NCBI RefSeq assembly: GCF_017310035.1
Contig: NZ_CP022296.1
Span: 3,844,001 to 3,908,000, forward strand
Reading direction: 5' to 3'
Source: Nocardioides sp. S5
GTDB taxonomy: Bacteria; Actinomycetota; Actinomycetes; Propionibacteriales; Nocardioidaceae
DNA: 64,000 bases
A program made the translations under genes and the position numbers. The notes under the pieces were generated by a model. The model was not told the DNA's origin. It did not search any database and worked only from the letters and a program-made list of their open reading frames with translations. Each line of letters starts with the position of its first letter. Position 1 is the first letter of the stretch. Below are positions 55,301 to 63,702 of the stretch, one piece after another.

Positions 55301-55320
55301 GATATCCCCAATTTGAGTGC
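55301..55320. promoter_or_regulatory. Candidate operator dyad upstream of large secreted protein
   Basis: GATATCCCCAATTTGAGTGC, locus-type dyad, centred about 79 bases before ATG 55232, in the gap to the Alg14/Alg13-like gene. Confidence 0.55.
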
Positions 55321-55335
55321 GCGCTCGTGCGGGCC

Positions 55336-56349
55336 TCAGAGCTTGGCCACGGACGCGACGCCAGCAGCCGCCCCACCCGGGGCGTGTCGCGCGCGCTGGC
55401 GCGGGATCCGCAACCCGCTGATGTGGAGCGGCGGCGGGTCGGAGACCTTGGTGACCGTACGGCTCGCGGCGGCCACGAGGTCGCGCTGCTTGAGGCTATC
55501 GGCGTCGCGCGAGATGCAGAGGTCGCGCAGCGCCAGGTCGAGCGCGATGGTCAGCTGGTGGTCGTCGACGTGCTCGCCGTGCTTGGCCCGTCGCGGCACC
55601 AGGATCGGGAACTTGCCGTTCTCCAGCGCCATCAACGCGATGCCGGTGCCGGCGTGCGCGACAACGACGTCGGAGTCGCGGATCGACGTCCGCATCTCCT
55701 CGGCGGGCACCCGTTCCCTGCCCTCGATGCCGAGGCCGGCCGTGTCGGTGCCCCCGGTCTGCCAGAGCACCTCGGCGTCCTGCGGCACCAAGGGGACCAG
55801 ACGCTCGAGGAGCCGCCGGAAGCCGTAGTCGGACTGCGTGCCGAGGCTGACCACCATCGACCGGACCGGCCGCGGGGCCGTCGGGGTGACGTCGTACAGG
55901 TCCCAGGGCGAGGCGAGGTAGGTCCACCCGCCTCGGGCCAGGTCGCTCGACTGGCTGAAGGTGGTGATGCCCGGCATCGCCGCCATGATCCGTCCCGACA
56001 GGGACGGCTGGTCGCGACGGGTCGCGCTCTCGATGTAGACCGTCTCGATCCCGCGCAGCCGCGCCTGGGGCAGCACCGCGAGCGCCAGCGCGGCGCCGGT
56101 GCTGACCACGAGATGCACGTCGTGCTCGCCGAAGAGCCGCCGGGCGGTGACGGCGTTGCGCGCCACCGCGGCGGTGTCGCGGGGCGGGCACGGTGCCATC
56201 CAGTGCACCCTCTCGCCGATGAGCATCGACTCCGACTGCGGCGTCCGGACGGTGACCCACACGACGTCCTCGCCCACGCCGAGGCGCGGACGCAGCGTGT
56301 GCAGCTGCATCAGGTGGCCGCCGTCGTTGGCGACGAGCAGGGTGGTCAC
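55336..56349 (-). CDS. Glycosyltransferase, fused Alg14-Alg13-like (GT28 type)
   Basis: A 337-residue GT-B enzyme. The N-terminal half (TTLLVANDGGHLMQLHTLRP, VVSTGAALALAVLPQARLRG) resembles Alg14/PssD, the membrane-recruiting acceptor domain; the C-terminal half (VVSLGTQSDYGFRRLLERLV, VVAHAGTGIALMALENGKFP, PRRAKHGEHVDDHQ) resembles Alg13/PssE, the UDP-sugar-binding domain. In many bacteria these are separate proteins. A GlcNAc or glucuronic acid donor is typical of the family. GTG 56349 overlaps the aminotransferase stop by four bases. It is the last gene of an eight-gene coupled run. Confidence 0.87.
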   Translation of the reverse strand: MTTLLVANDGGHLMQLHTLRPRLGVGEDVVWVTVRTPQSESMLIGERVHWMAPCPPRDTAAVARNAVTARRLFGEHDVHLVVSTGAALALAVLPQARLRGIETVYIESATRRDQPSLSGRIMAAMPGITTFSQSSDLARGGWTYLASPWDLYDVTPTAPRPVRSMVVSLGTQSDYGFRRLLERLVPLVPQDAEVLWQTGGTDTAGLGIEGRERVPAEEMRTSIRDSDVVVAHAGTGIALMALENGKFPILVPRRAKHGEHVDDHQLTIALDLALRDLCISRDADSLKQRDLVAAASRTVTKVSDPPPLHISGLRIPRQRARHAPGGAAAGVASVAKL

Positions 56350-57503
56350 TCCTGCCCCCTCTCCACGTTGTACTCGGTGCCCTCGACCGCGCTTGCCAGC
56401 ACCTCGACGACACGGTCCTGCATGGCCTCGGTGAGGTGGGGGTGCATCGGGAGTGAGAGGATCTCCCCGGCTGCGGCCTCGGCCACGGGAGCCGTCCCGC
56501 GACCCATCCCCAGGTCCGCGTAGGCGCCGGTCAGGTGCACCGGGTAGGGGTAGTGGATGCCCGCACCGATCCCCGCCCGGCCGAGCTCGGCCAGGACGCG
56601 GTCCCGCTCGGCGACGCGGACGACGTAGAGGTGCCACACGTGCTGCCCCTCCACGCCGAGCAGCGGGCGGCGTACGCCCTCCACGCCGGCGAGGAGGCGG
56701 TCATACCGGGCAGCCGCACGCACGCGGAGCTCGTTCCACTTCTCCAAGCGGTCGAGCTTGGCCCGGAGGTAGACGGCCTGGATGGTGTCGAGGCGGGAGT
56801 TCATCCCGACCACGTCGTGGACGTAGCGCACGGACGAGCCGTGGCTGCGCAGCCGACGGATCTCGGCCGCGATGGTCGCGTCGTTGGTGGTCACGGCGCC
56901 CGCGTCGCCGGCCGCACCGAGGTTCTTGCCGGGGTAGAAGCTCGTGGCACCGACGGTGCCGATCGCCCCGGCCCCGAGGCCCCCGGTGCGCGCGCCCTGG
57001 GACTGGGCGGCGTCCTCGACCAGGGCGACGCCGGCGTCGCGGCAGATGGCGGCGAGTCGTTGCATCGGGGCGAGCTGGCCGAACAGGTGGACGGCGGCCA
57101 CGGCCTGGGTCCGGTCATTGATCGCGGCCTCGACCTGCGTGGGGTCGATCAACAGGCGTTCGTCGTCCACATCGACCGGCACCGGCACGGCACCGATGCG
57201 CGAGGCCGCCTCCGCCGTCGCGATGAACGTGTTGGCCGGGACGATGACCTCGCCGCCCGGACGGACGCCGGCGGCGCGCAACGCCAGCTCGATGGCGTCG
57301 GTGCCGTTGGCGACCCCGACGCAGTGGTCGACCCCGACGAAGTCGGCGTACTGCTGCTCGAAGGCGGCGACCGGGGGGCCGTCGACGAACGCGGTGGTGG
57401 CGAAGACCGCGGCGATCCCTGCCTCGATCTCGTCGGCGATCTCCGCGTGTTGCGAAGCGAGGTCGACGAAGGGGACCTGGGGTGGGGTGGTGCTGGTGCT
57501 CAT
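56346..57503 (-). CDS. DegT/DnrJ/EryC1-family sugar aminotransferase (WbpE/FdtB-like)
   Basis: A 385-residue PLP enzyme. The PLP lysine is in TSFYPGKNLGAAGDAGA (about residue 190), with substrate residues VPANTFIATAEA (about residue 88) and EDAAQSQGA (about residue 163). The opening VPFVDLASQHAEI fits the group that makes 3-amino-sugar nucleotides (WbpE and FdtB). With the Gfo/Idh oxidoreductase and hexapeptide acetyltransferase in the same run it fits a UDP-diacetamido-uronic acid-type route. ATG 57503 overlaps the previous gene by four bases. Confidence 0.9.
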   Translation of the reverse strand: MSTSTTPPQVPFVDLASQHAEIADEIEAGIAAVFATTAFVDGPPVAAFEQQYADFVGVDHCVGVANGTDAIELALRAAGVRPGGEVIVPANTFIATAEAASRIGAVPVPVDVDDERLLIDPTQVEAAINDRTQAVAAVHLFGQLAPMQRLAAICRDAGVALVEDAAQSQGARTGGLGAGAIGTVGATSFYPGKNLGAAGDAGAVTTNDATIAAEIRRLRSHGSSVRYVHDVVGMNSRLDTIQAVYLRAKLDRLEKWNELRVRAAARYDRLLAGVEGVRRPLLGVEGQHVWHLYVVRVAERDRVLAELGRAGIGAGIHYPYPVHLTGAYADLGMGRGTAPVAEAAAGEILSLPMHPHLTEAMQDRVVEVLASAVEGTEYNVERGQE

Positions 57504-58144
57504 GCGGTGACTCCTGTCCGGACGGGTCGGGCAGGAACGCCCACCCAGGTCTCTCCTGCGGGGACGTCGTGGAGGACGACGGCGCCCATCCCGATGGTGG
57601 CGTCGGCACCGATGCGTACGCCCTCGCGGATGGCGGCGTTCATGCCCACGTAGGCGGCCTCACCGACCTCGACGCCACCCCCGAGCGAGACGCCGGCGCA
57701 GAGCGTCGCGAAGTCGTGGACCCGGCAGCCGTGGGTCAGCGTTGTGTGGGGCATCAGCACCACGTGGCGGCCGACCTCGACGTCGGCGGTCAGCACCACT
57801 CCGTCGAGGGCGATCGAGCCGACCCCGATCGAGCAGCTGCCCGGCAGCACGACGCGGGGGTGGACGAGCGAGGTGTAGCGCTCCGGCGCCAGCCCGAACA
57901 TGTCGAGTCGCACGGCAACCCGGCGCCGCACGCGTCCTTTGCCGAGCGTCAGCACCACGTCGTGGTCGACCACGTCCGGGACGAGGTCGACCGACCCGAG
58001 GACCGGGGTGAGCCCGTGCAGCGTGCCCCACGTGGCGGGGTTGTCGTCGACGACGCTGACCGGACCCGGGTCGTGCAGCAGCACGGCCACGGCCGTGACC
58101 TCCCTGGCCAGGCCGCTCGCGCCGACGAGCAGCAGCCCGCTCAC
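57500..58144 (-). CDS. Sugar O/N-acyltransferase (NeuD/PglD-like)
   Basis: A 214-residue left-handed beta-helix acetyltransferase. The N-terminal part is a small Rossmann-like domain (LLLVGASGLAREVTAVAVLL), and the hexapeptide repeats follow (SIGVGSIALDGVVLTADVEV, HTTLTHGCRVHDFATLCAGV), with the catalytic His in that segment. The protein closely follows PglD, which acetylates the C4 amino group of UDP-4-amino sugars, or NeuD of sialic-acid loci. The aminotransferase that would feed it is the next gene upstream (58141-59292). GTG 58144 overlaps that gene by four bases. Confidence 0.88.
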   Translation of the reverse strand: MSGLLLVGASGLAREVTAVAVLLHDPGPVSVVDDNPATWGTLHGLTPVLGSVDLVPDVVDHDVVLTLGKGRVRRRVAVRLDMFGLAPERYTSLVHPRVVLPGSCSIGVGSIALDGVVLTADVEVGRHVVLMPHTTLTHGCRVHDFATLCAGVSLGGGVEVGEAAYVGMNAAIREGVRIGADATIGMGAVVLHDVPAGETWVGVPARPVRTGVTA

Positions 58145-59292
58145 GGTCGCCACGCCGTGGTGAGCGCGTCGCACACGCGCGCCTGCTCACCGTCGGTCAT
58201 CTGGTGGAAGAGGGGCAGGATCAACGTGCGGTCGTTCAACCGCTCGGTGACCGGCAGCGGCGCATGGGACCGGTGGGAGTGGGCGGGCTGTCGGTGGGCC
58301 GCCATGATGCCGCGGCGCGCGGAGATGCCGGCCTCCGCCAGGTGGACCATCAGCTCCTCGCGGTCCAGCGGGTGCTCGTCCAGGACCTCAACCCAGCACG
58401 ACTGGAAGTTGGTGGTGCCCCAGGCGGGGTCGGCGACGATACGCAGTCCCGGCAGGTCGGCGACCACCGCTGCGTACGTCGCAGCGACCTCGCGGCGCCG
58501 GGCGACCATCGCCGGGAGGCGGCCGAGCTGGACGAGGCCGACCGCGGCCTGCAGGTCGGTCATCCTGAAGTTGAAGCCGACCTCGGCATAGGACTCCGGC
58601 GGCGCCAGCACACTGGCGTGCCGGTCCGCGGCCGAGACGGACATCGCATGCTCCCGCAGCCGCCGGGCGCGCTCCGCCCAGTCGTCCCGCGACGTGGTGA
58701 GCATGCCCCCCTCCCCCGTGGTGAGCAGCTTGCGGGGGTGGAACGACCAGGCGGCGATCTCGGCACCCGCACCTACGGGACGTCCGTGCGCGGTGGAGCC
58801 CGCCGCGCATGCGGCATCCTCGATGACGGTGATGCCGCGCGGGTCGCACCAGCTGCGGACGGCTCGCAGGTCGAGAGGCACCCCGCCCTGGTCCACGGCG
58901 ATCACCGCGCGGGTCCGCGCGGTGACCACCGTGGCGATCGTGGCGGGGGTGAGGTTGCCTGTGTGGGCGTCCACATCGGCGAAGACGGGCGTGGCGCCGA
59001 CGTAGGTCGGTGCGTTGGCGGTGGCCACGAAGGAGAAGGACGGGACGACCACCTCGTCGTCGGGGCCGATCCCGGCGACGACGAGCGCGAGGTGCAACGC
59101 AGTGGTGCAGTTGCTGACCGCCACTGCGTGCGTGGCCTGCTGCGATCGGGCGAAGGCGTCCTCGAACGCCGCCACCCGCGGCCCCTGCGCGACCCAGCCG
59201 GAGCGGATGACCTCCGCGACGGCGGCCACCTCCTCCTCGCCGAGCCACGGCTGCATCACGTTGATGCGCGTCAGCTGCTGGTCGAGGCTCAT
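58141..59292 (-). CDS. DegT/DnrJ/EryC1-family sugar aminotransferase (PglE/WecE-like)
   Basis: A 383-residue PLP enzyme. The lysine is in AAWSFHPRKLLTTGEGGML (about residue 185), with VVPSFSFVATANAPTYVGA (about residue 80) and EDAACAAGS (about residue 157). It begins with NVMQPWLGEEEVAAVAEVIR, like PglE/ArnB/WecE enzymes that aminate the C4 keto position of UDP-sugars. Pairing with the PglD-like acetyltransferase supports a 4-acetamido-sugar product. A UDP-sugar 4,6-dehydratase was not clearly seen, unless the NAD-epimerase below serves. ATG 59292 overlaps the epimerase stop by four bases. Confidence 0.9.
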   Translation of the reverse strand: MSLDQQLTRINVMQPWLGEEEVAAVAEVIRSGWVAQGPRVAAFEDAFARSQQATHAVAVSNCTTALHLALVVAGIGPDDEVVVPSFSFVATANAPTYVGATPVFADVDAHTGNLTPATIATVVTARTRAVIAVDQGGVPLDLRAVRSWCDPRGITVIEDAACAAGSTAHGRPVGAGAEIAAWSFHPRKLLTTGEGGMLTTSRDDWAERARRLREHAMSVSAADRHASVLAPPESYAEVGFNFRMTDLQAAVGLVQLGRLPAMVARRREVAATYAAVVADLPGLRIVADPAWGTTNFQSCWVEVLDEHPLDREELMVHLAEAGISARRGIMAAHRQPAHSHRSHAPLPVTERLNDRTLILPLFHQMTDGEQARVCDALTTAWRP

Positions 59293-60290
59293 CTCGCGAC
59301 CGCCGTCACGAGACGTCCTGCGGCGATCTCCTCGCGCTGCGGACGCCACCACTCCACGAGGGCGCGGAGCCCGTCCTCGAGACCGGTCTGGGCGACGAAA
59401 CCGAGGTCCCGCTCGGCGGCGCCGATGTCGGCGAGGCGTCGTACGACACCGTTGACACCCCGCTCCGGACCGTGCTCGACGGGGAGGTCGGAGCCCATCA
59501 CCCTCAGCAGTGCCTGCGCCAGCGCGAGCAGACTGGTCTCCTCACCCCGCGCCACGTTGTAGACGCCTTCGACGACCGTCGACGAGGCCGCCAGCACGTT
59601 GGCCCGCGCGATGTCGGTGGTGAAGACGAAGTCCATGGTCTGCAGGCCGTCGCCGAAGATGAGCGGCGCCCGACCGTCGTCGATCCGCTCCATCCACCGC
59701 ACGAGCACCTCGGTGTAGAGCCCGTGGACGTCCATCCGCGGTCCGTAGACGTTGAAGTAGCGCAGCGCGACGTAGTCCAGGCCGTGCATCGCTCGGAAGC
59801 TGCGCAACATGCCTTCGTTGAAGGTCTTCGCGGCGCCGTAGAAGGTGTCGTTGTCGTAGGGGTGCTGCGACTCCGGCGTCGGGAACTGCTCGGCCAGTCC
59901 GTAGACGGACGCGGACGAGGCGGCGACCACCTTGTCGACGCCCCGCGAGGAGGCCGCCTCGATCACGTTGAAGGTGCCGTCCACGAGGACCTCGAGCGCG
60001 AGACGGGGCTCCTCCGCACACTGGGTGATCCGGATGGCCGCCTGGTGGAAGACCAGGTCACAGCCGCGGGTGAGGTCGTGGACGAGGTCACGGTCACGGA
60101 TGTCGCCGCGGACCAGCTCGATGCCCCCACGCACGAGGGCGTCCTCGAGGTTGTGCTCGCGTCCGCGGACCATGTTGTCGAGGACCCGCACCCGGGAGAC
60201 GCCGGCGTCGAGCAGCTGGTCGACGAGCGTGGAGCCGATGGTGCCGGCGCCGCCGGTGACGAGCACCGTCGACCCGGTCAGTGTGGTCAT
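59289..60290 (-). CDS. NAD-dependent epimerase/dehydratase (SDR, sugar nucleotide)
   Basis: A 333-residue extended SDR enzyme. The NAD motif is VTGGAGTIGSTLVDQLL (about residues 11-27). Catalytic residues are visible as Ser in SSASVYG (about residue 120) and YxxxK in FYGAAKTFNEG (about residue 145). It belongs to the UDP-glucose 4-epimerase-like group; both epimerase and decarboxylase/dehydratase functions exist in this group. ATG 60290 overlaps the oxidoreductase stop by four bases. It may make the 4-epi or 4-keto sugar for the neighbouring aminotransferases. Confidence 0.9.
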   Translation of the reverse strand: MTTLTGSTVLVTGGAGTIGSTLVDQLLDAGVSRVRVLDNMVRGREHNLEDALVRGGIELVRGDIRDRDLVHDLTRGCDLVFHQAAIRITQCAEEPRLALEVLVDGTFNVIEAASSRGVDKVVAASSASVYGLAEQFPTPESQHPYDNDTFYGAAKTFNEGMLRSFRAMHGLDYVALRYFNVYGPRMDVHGLYTEVLVRWMERIDDGRAPLIFGDGLQTMDFVFTTDIARANVLAASSTVVEGVYNVARGEETSLLALAQALLRVMGSDLPVEHGPERGVNGVVRRLADIGAAERDLGFVAQTGLEDGLRALVEWWRPQREEIAAGRLVTAVAR

Positions 60291-61357
60291 CGGCTGACCT
60301 CCAGGACCCGCTCGTACGCGGCCTGCCGCGGCACCGGGGGCGGCGACACCGCCTGCTCGGCGAGCCGCAGGGACGCCTGTTCGAGCACCTCGAGGACCCG
60401 CAGCCCGGAGTGGCCGTTGGTCAGTGCTGGACGACCCTCGTGGATCGCGGCTGCGAACTCGGTGACCATCGAGCCCAGCGCCTCTCGCTCGGGCAGGGCA
60501 GGCGACCAGGTGTCGCCCAGACGGTAGGAAACCGTCGAGGCAGCGCGGTCCGAACCGGCCACCGACGTACGAGCCAGGTCGACGCCACGGTCGAAGACGC
60601 TGAGGCGCTGCTGGGGGTTGAGGTCGTCCCACACGAGCGTGCGGCGAGAGCCACCGATCACCATCTGGCGAATCTTCGTCGGGCTTAGCCAGTTGACATG
60701 AACGTGCGCCAGCCCGTCGTCGGGCAGCGGGAGGGTCAGGTGGCCGACACAGGCGCGACCGGCGCCGATGGGGTCGGCGCCGGTCGCGCCGATGCCGGCC
60801 GTAGGGAGCCCGCCGGGCAGGACGAAGTCGAGGATCGCGAGGTCGTGGGGAGCGAGGTCCCACAGGACGTCGATGTCCGGCTGGATGAGGCCGAGGTTGA
60901 TCCGCACCGAGTCGATGAAGTGCACCTGGCCGAGCTCCCCGCTGACCACGAGGTCGCGCATCTTCTGCACCACGGGCGTGTAGCAGTAGGTGTGGTCGGT
61001 CATCAGCACCAGGCCCTGCTGCTCGGCCAGCTCGACCATGGCACGTCCACGCGCCACGCTGTCAGCCAGCGGCTTCTCCACCAGCACGTGCTTGCCCGCA
61101 CGCAGCGCCTCGAGGGCAAGCCCGTGGTGGGTGCGCGCCGGGGTCGCGATGGCCACCGCGTCGATGGACGGGTCGTCCAGCACCCGCTGCAGGCTGTCGG
61201 TGACGGCGACGTGCGGACCGGCGACCTTGCGAGCGCGGTCGAGGTCGAGGTCGCACACCATCGCCAGGTCCCAGTCCGTCGACCCGCCGAAGTTCCGCAC
61301 CAGGTTGGGGCCCCAGTAGCCGGCGCCGATGACGGCGATGCCCAGGTTGTCGCTCAT
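60287..61357 (-). CDS. Gfo/Idh/MocA-family oxidoreductase (WbpB-like)
   Basis: A 356-residue NAD(P) enzyme. The nucleotide motif is IAVIGAGYWGPNLVRNFGG (residues 6-24), followed by ATPARTHHGLALEALRAGKH and LVEKPLADS (the EKP motif, Lys about residue 95), and WDLAPHDLAI (catalytic Asp/His region, about residue 170). WbpB-like enzymes oxidise C3 of UDP-GlcNAcA to give the 3-keto substrate for WbpE. The acetyltransferase just upstream and the DegT protein downstream complete this picture. ATG 61357 overlaps the acetyltransferase stop by four bases. Confidence 0.88.
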   Translation of the reverse strand: MSDNLGIAVIGAGYWGPNLVRNFGGSTDWDLAMVCDLDLDRARKVAGPHVAVTDSLQRVLDDPSIDAVAIATPARTHHGLALEALRAGKHVLVEKPLADSVARGRAMVELAEQQGLVLMTDHTYCYTPVVQKMRDLVVSGELGQVHFIDSVRINLGLIQPDIDVLWDLAPHDLAILDFVLPGGLPTAGIGATGADPIGAGRACVGHLTLPLPDDGLAHVHVNWLSPTKIRQMVIGGSRRTLVWDDLNPQQRLSVFDRGVDLARTSVAGSDRAASTVSYRLGDTWSPALPEREALGSMVTEFAAAIHEGRPALTNGHSGLRVLEVLEQASLRLAEQAVSPPPVPRQAAYERVLEVSR

Positions 61358-61983
61358 CGAGCTTCCTCCAGTCGTCCTTCGAGCTCTGTGTAGACCTCGC
61401 CCGAGGCCGGGCAGATCCATCGGTCGTGCGTGTCGGACACGAGCGGGACACCGCTGCGCCCGACCCAGCCGACGCGACGTGCCGGAGCGCCGACGACGAG
61501 TGCGTGGTCGGGGACGTCGCGCGTCACCACGGCTCCTGCACCCACGGATGCCCAGCGGCCGATGATGACCGGCGCGACGCAGACCGCGCGGGCGCCGATC
61601 GAGGCTCCCTCGCGGACGGTGACCCCGACGGGTTCCCAGTCCTGCGCTCCCTTGAGGCGACCTTCCGGTGTGACCGCACGCGGATACGTGTCGTTCGTGA
61701 GCACTACAGCCGGACCGACGAAGACGCCGTCCTCCAGGACGGCGGGCTCGTAGATCAGTGCTTGGTTCTGCACCTTGCACCGCTCGCCGAGCCGAGCCCC
61801 CGGCCCGATGTAGACGTTGCGGCCCACGATGGTGTCGGCACCGACGTGGGCTCCGGCACGGACGACTGACTGGTCCCAGACCTGGGCGCCGGGACCCACC
61901 TCGGCGTCGTCCTCGATCGTGGCGGTTGCGGCAACGACGGTGCCGGTCCCGCGGGTGGCCCTCGAGCTGTTCAGCGTGGTCAT
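61354..61983 (-). CDS. Hexapeptide-repeat acetyltransferase (WbpD-like)
   Basis: A 209-residue left-handed beta-helix enzyme. Hexapeptide units include TATIEDDAEVGPGAQVWDQ, NVYIGPGARLGERCKVQNQA, and VFVGPAVVLTNDTYPRA, a block seen in WbpD and related UDP-3-amino-sugar N-acetyltransferases. The segment after residue 170 (GRSGVPLVSDTHDRWICPAS) contains Cys and may be a small extra zinc- or tail-domain. Together with the WbpB-like and WbpE-like genes it suggests a 2,3-diacetamido uronic acid-type product. ATG 61983 overlaps the glycosyltransferase stop by four bases. Confidence 0.87.
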   Translation of the reverse strand: MTTLNSSRATRGTGTVVAATATIEDDAEVGPGAQVWDQSVVRAGAHVGADTIVGRNVYIGPGARLGERCKVQNQALIYEPAVLEDGVFVGPAVVLTNDTYPRAVTPEGRLKGAQDWEPVGVTVREGASIGARAVCVAPVIIGRWASVGAGAVVTRDVPDHALVVGAPARRVGWVGRSGVPLVSDTHDRWICPASGEVYTELEGRLEEAR

Positions 61984-62822
61984 GAGCGTGAGCTTTCGTC
62001 TCGTTGCCAGGTGGTGAAGTCGCCGGACCGCAGCGCACGTCGAGCACCGATCCGCGCGGCCGCGTGGACACCCAGGAAGACGGGGAGGCGGAGGACCAGC
62101 GCGGGGCGCCGAGCCGTGAGGCCCAGGAGGGTGGCAGCAGTGGTGCGCGAGGACTCACGCCGCAGGCCGAGCTCGCCGGCCTGGGCGTTGCCCGTGGCGA
62201 TCCGGATGCGACGGCGCAGCAGGTCGCCCAGGGTGCGCGGCGGGCGGACCACGGCGACGGCCCCCGGGACGACGCGGCGCTCGGCACCGGTGAACGAGTC
62301 GGACATGCCGAGGTCGTCGCTCATCATCCGGGGCAGCGCGGTGATGCGGGCCTGCGCCTGTTCGGAGAGCACGACCACGCCGCGGCCGAAGAGGCCCGAC
62401 TCGACCTGCGGGAGGGACTCCCAGACGTCGTAGTACCAACGCACCCAGCAGGAGCAGCCGGCGCGGGGCACGTCGCGGTGGGGTGCGGTGGCGAGGACGT
62501 CGTCGCGCATGATCGGCTCGAGCAGCTGCATGACGTCGCTGCCGGTCAGCTCGATGTCCGCGTCGAGGTGCACCCGCGGGAACACGTCCGACGTGGCGTT
62601 CCCCACCCGGACGGCCTCGGCCTTTGATGGCTGATCGATCTCGATGACCCTGGCCAGCGGGTCTGCGTGACGGGCGACCTCGGCCGTGCGGTCGGTGCAC
62701 CCGTTGCAGACGACGACCACATCGAGGTCTTCGTCGCGAGTGCCCCGACGGAGAGCACGGAGGTTGCGGCCGATGCCCGCTGCCTCGTTGTGCGCCGGAA
62801 TGATGACGCTGGCAACCGCCAT
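61980..62822 (-). CDS. Glycosyltransferase family 2
   Basis: A 280-residue GT-A enzyme. The start VASVIIPAHNEAAGIGRNLR is canonical; VVVVCNGCTDRTAEVARHAD and RVHLDADIELTGSDVMQLLE (with the DxD-like LDAD, about residue 90) follow. The C-terminal region has one or two hydrophobic segments that could anchor it. ATG 62822 follows GGAGTGGGG. It is the first gene of the eight-gene coupled run ending at 55336 and has a locus-type dyad 100 bases upstream. Confidence 0.88.
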   Translation of the reverse strand: MAVASVIIPAHNEAAGIGRNLRALRRGTRDEDLDVVVVCNGCTDRTAEVARHADPLARVIEIDQPSKAEAVRVGNATSDVFPRVHLDADIELTGSDVMQLLEPIMRDDVLATAPHRDVPRAGCSCWVRWYYDVWESLPQVESGLFGRGVVVLSEQAQARITALPRMMSDDLGMSDSFTGAERRVVPGAVAVVRPPRTLGDLLRRRIRIATGNAQAGELGLRRESSRTTAATLLGLTARRPALVLRLPVFLGVHAAARIGARRALRSGDFTTWQRDESSRS

Positions 62823-62912
62823 CCCCACTCCCCCAAGTCGTGTACCGGTCGGACGACCGACACGATCAGATCTTGGGGATCGCGGATGGCTGCGCGGACG
62901 CCCGTCGGACCC

Positions 62913-62929
62913 TTTCGCCAATATTGGTG
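62913..62929. promoter_or_regulatory. Candidate operator dyad upstream of the eight-gene sugar operon
   Basis: TTCGCCAATATTGGTGA, a symmetric dyad related to the locus motif, centred about 100 bases before ATG 62822. It has C/G in place of the full CCCC/GGGG arms and is a weaker match. Confidence 0.45.
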
Positions 62930-62954
62930 AGCAGGGTCGAGCCGGGTCCGGATG

Positions 62955-63647
62955 TCATCGCGGACGAGCCATCGAGAACGTGATCTCGTGGGACCTCAGG
63001 TTGCGCAGTGACAGCAGGACCGCGTCGAGTGCCACGACCGACCACTCGTCGTCGACAGCCGTCCCGTCGGCGGTGGTGCTGAGCACCTGCAGCAGGTCGA
63101 GCGGCTGCCTTCGCAGCTCGGCGTGCAGGGTTCCCTCCATGACGCGGCGCAGGAAGTCGTGCTGTGCGGCGGGCCCGGATCCGTAGACGTAGGAGGGGTC
63201 GACGGCGTTGACGTCGGCCAGCTGGACGAACGTGGTCCAGTCGATGGCGATCAGGTGATCGATGCGACGGCCGGACCACGCCTCGACGGCCGCGACGCTC
63301 GAGCTCGGCGCAGGCTGGTTGACGTGAGGACGGACCCGGCTACTGGCGGGCAACGTCGCAACCTCGGCCGACATGCCGTCCGGAGGGATCTCGACGAGCA
63401 TCACGGCCTCGACGGACTGCTCGTCCACCAGCCATGGCACGTCGTTTCCGGTGCCCCCGGGTCGGGTCGCGACCATCAGGATCGTCTGGCCTTCGTCGGG
63501 CGGTGGTCGGTCCGACAGGCCGGCGAAGGCACCCTCGATCCGGTCCAACCGGCTCACCAGCGCGACGTTGGTCGCCAGCACCACCAGCACGCCCACCAGT
63601 CCGAGCATGGACAGCACCTTGGCGCACCGGCGTACGACTCTCGCCAT
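62955..63647 (-). CDS. Short LytR-CpsA-Psr-like membrane protein, catalytic residues missing
   Basis: A 230-residue protein with one N-terminal membrane segment (VLSMLGLVGVLVVLATNVAL). The rest follows the LCP pattern in order: RLDRIEGAFAGL, GQTILMVATRPGG where LLVGSDxR stands in true LCP enzymes, VEAVMLVEIPPDGMSAEVAT, then AVEAWSGRRIDHLIAIDWTT and LADVNAVD. The Asp/Arg residues that bind the pyrophosphate and magnesium (GSDxR, RD in SIPRD) are not present, and the domain is short. So it is probably a non-catalytic relative that may bind the lipid-linked polymer. Start is ATG 63647, with a dyad-like site about 64 bases upstream. Confidence 0.65.
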   Translation of the reverse strand: MARVVRRCAKVLSMLGLVGVLVVLATNVALVSRLDRIEGAFAGLSDRPPPDEGQTILMVATRPGGTGNDVPWLVDEQSVEAVMLVEIPPDGMSAEVATLPASSRVRPHVNQPAPSSSVAAVEAWSGRRIDHLIAIDWTTFVQLADVNAVDPSYVYGSGPAAQHDFLRRVMEGTLHAELRRQPLDLLQVLSTTADGTAVDDEWSVVALDAVLLSLRNLRSHEITFSMARPR

Positions 63648-63702
63648 CCGCCTCCCCCTCGTGCCGATGCCCAGACGCTAGGTCAGCCCGCTCAGGCGCA
63701 CA

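Noticed and set aside
25506..63647. Search for an exosortase, tyrosine kinase (Wzc-type) or transposase in the polymer locus.
   Set aside because: None was recognised among the predicted proteins, and no insertion-sequence-like inverted repeats or transposase motifs were seen.
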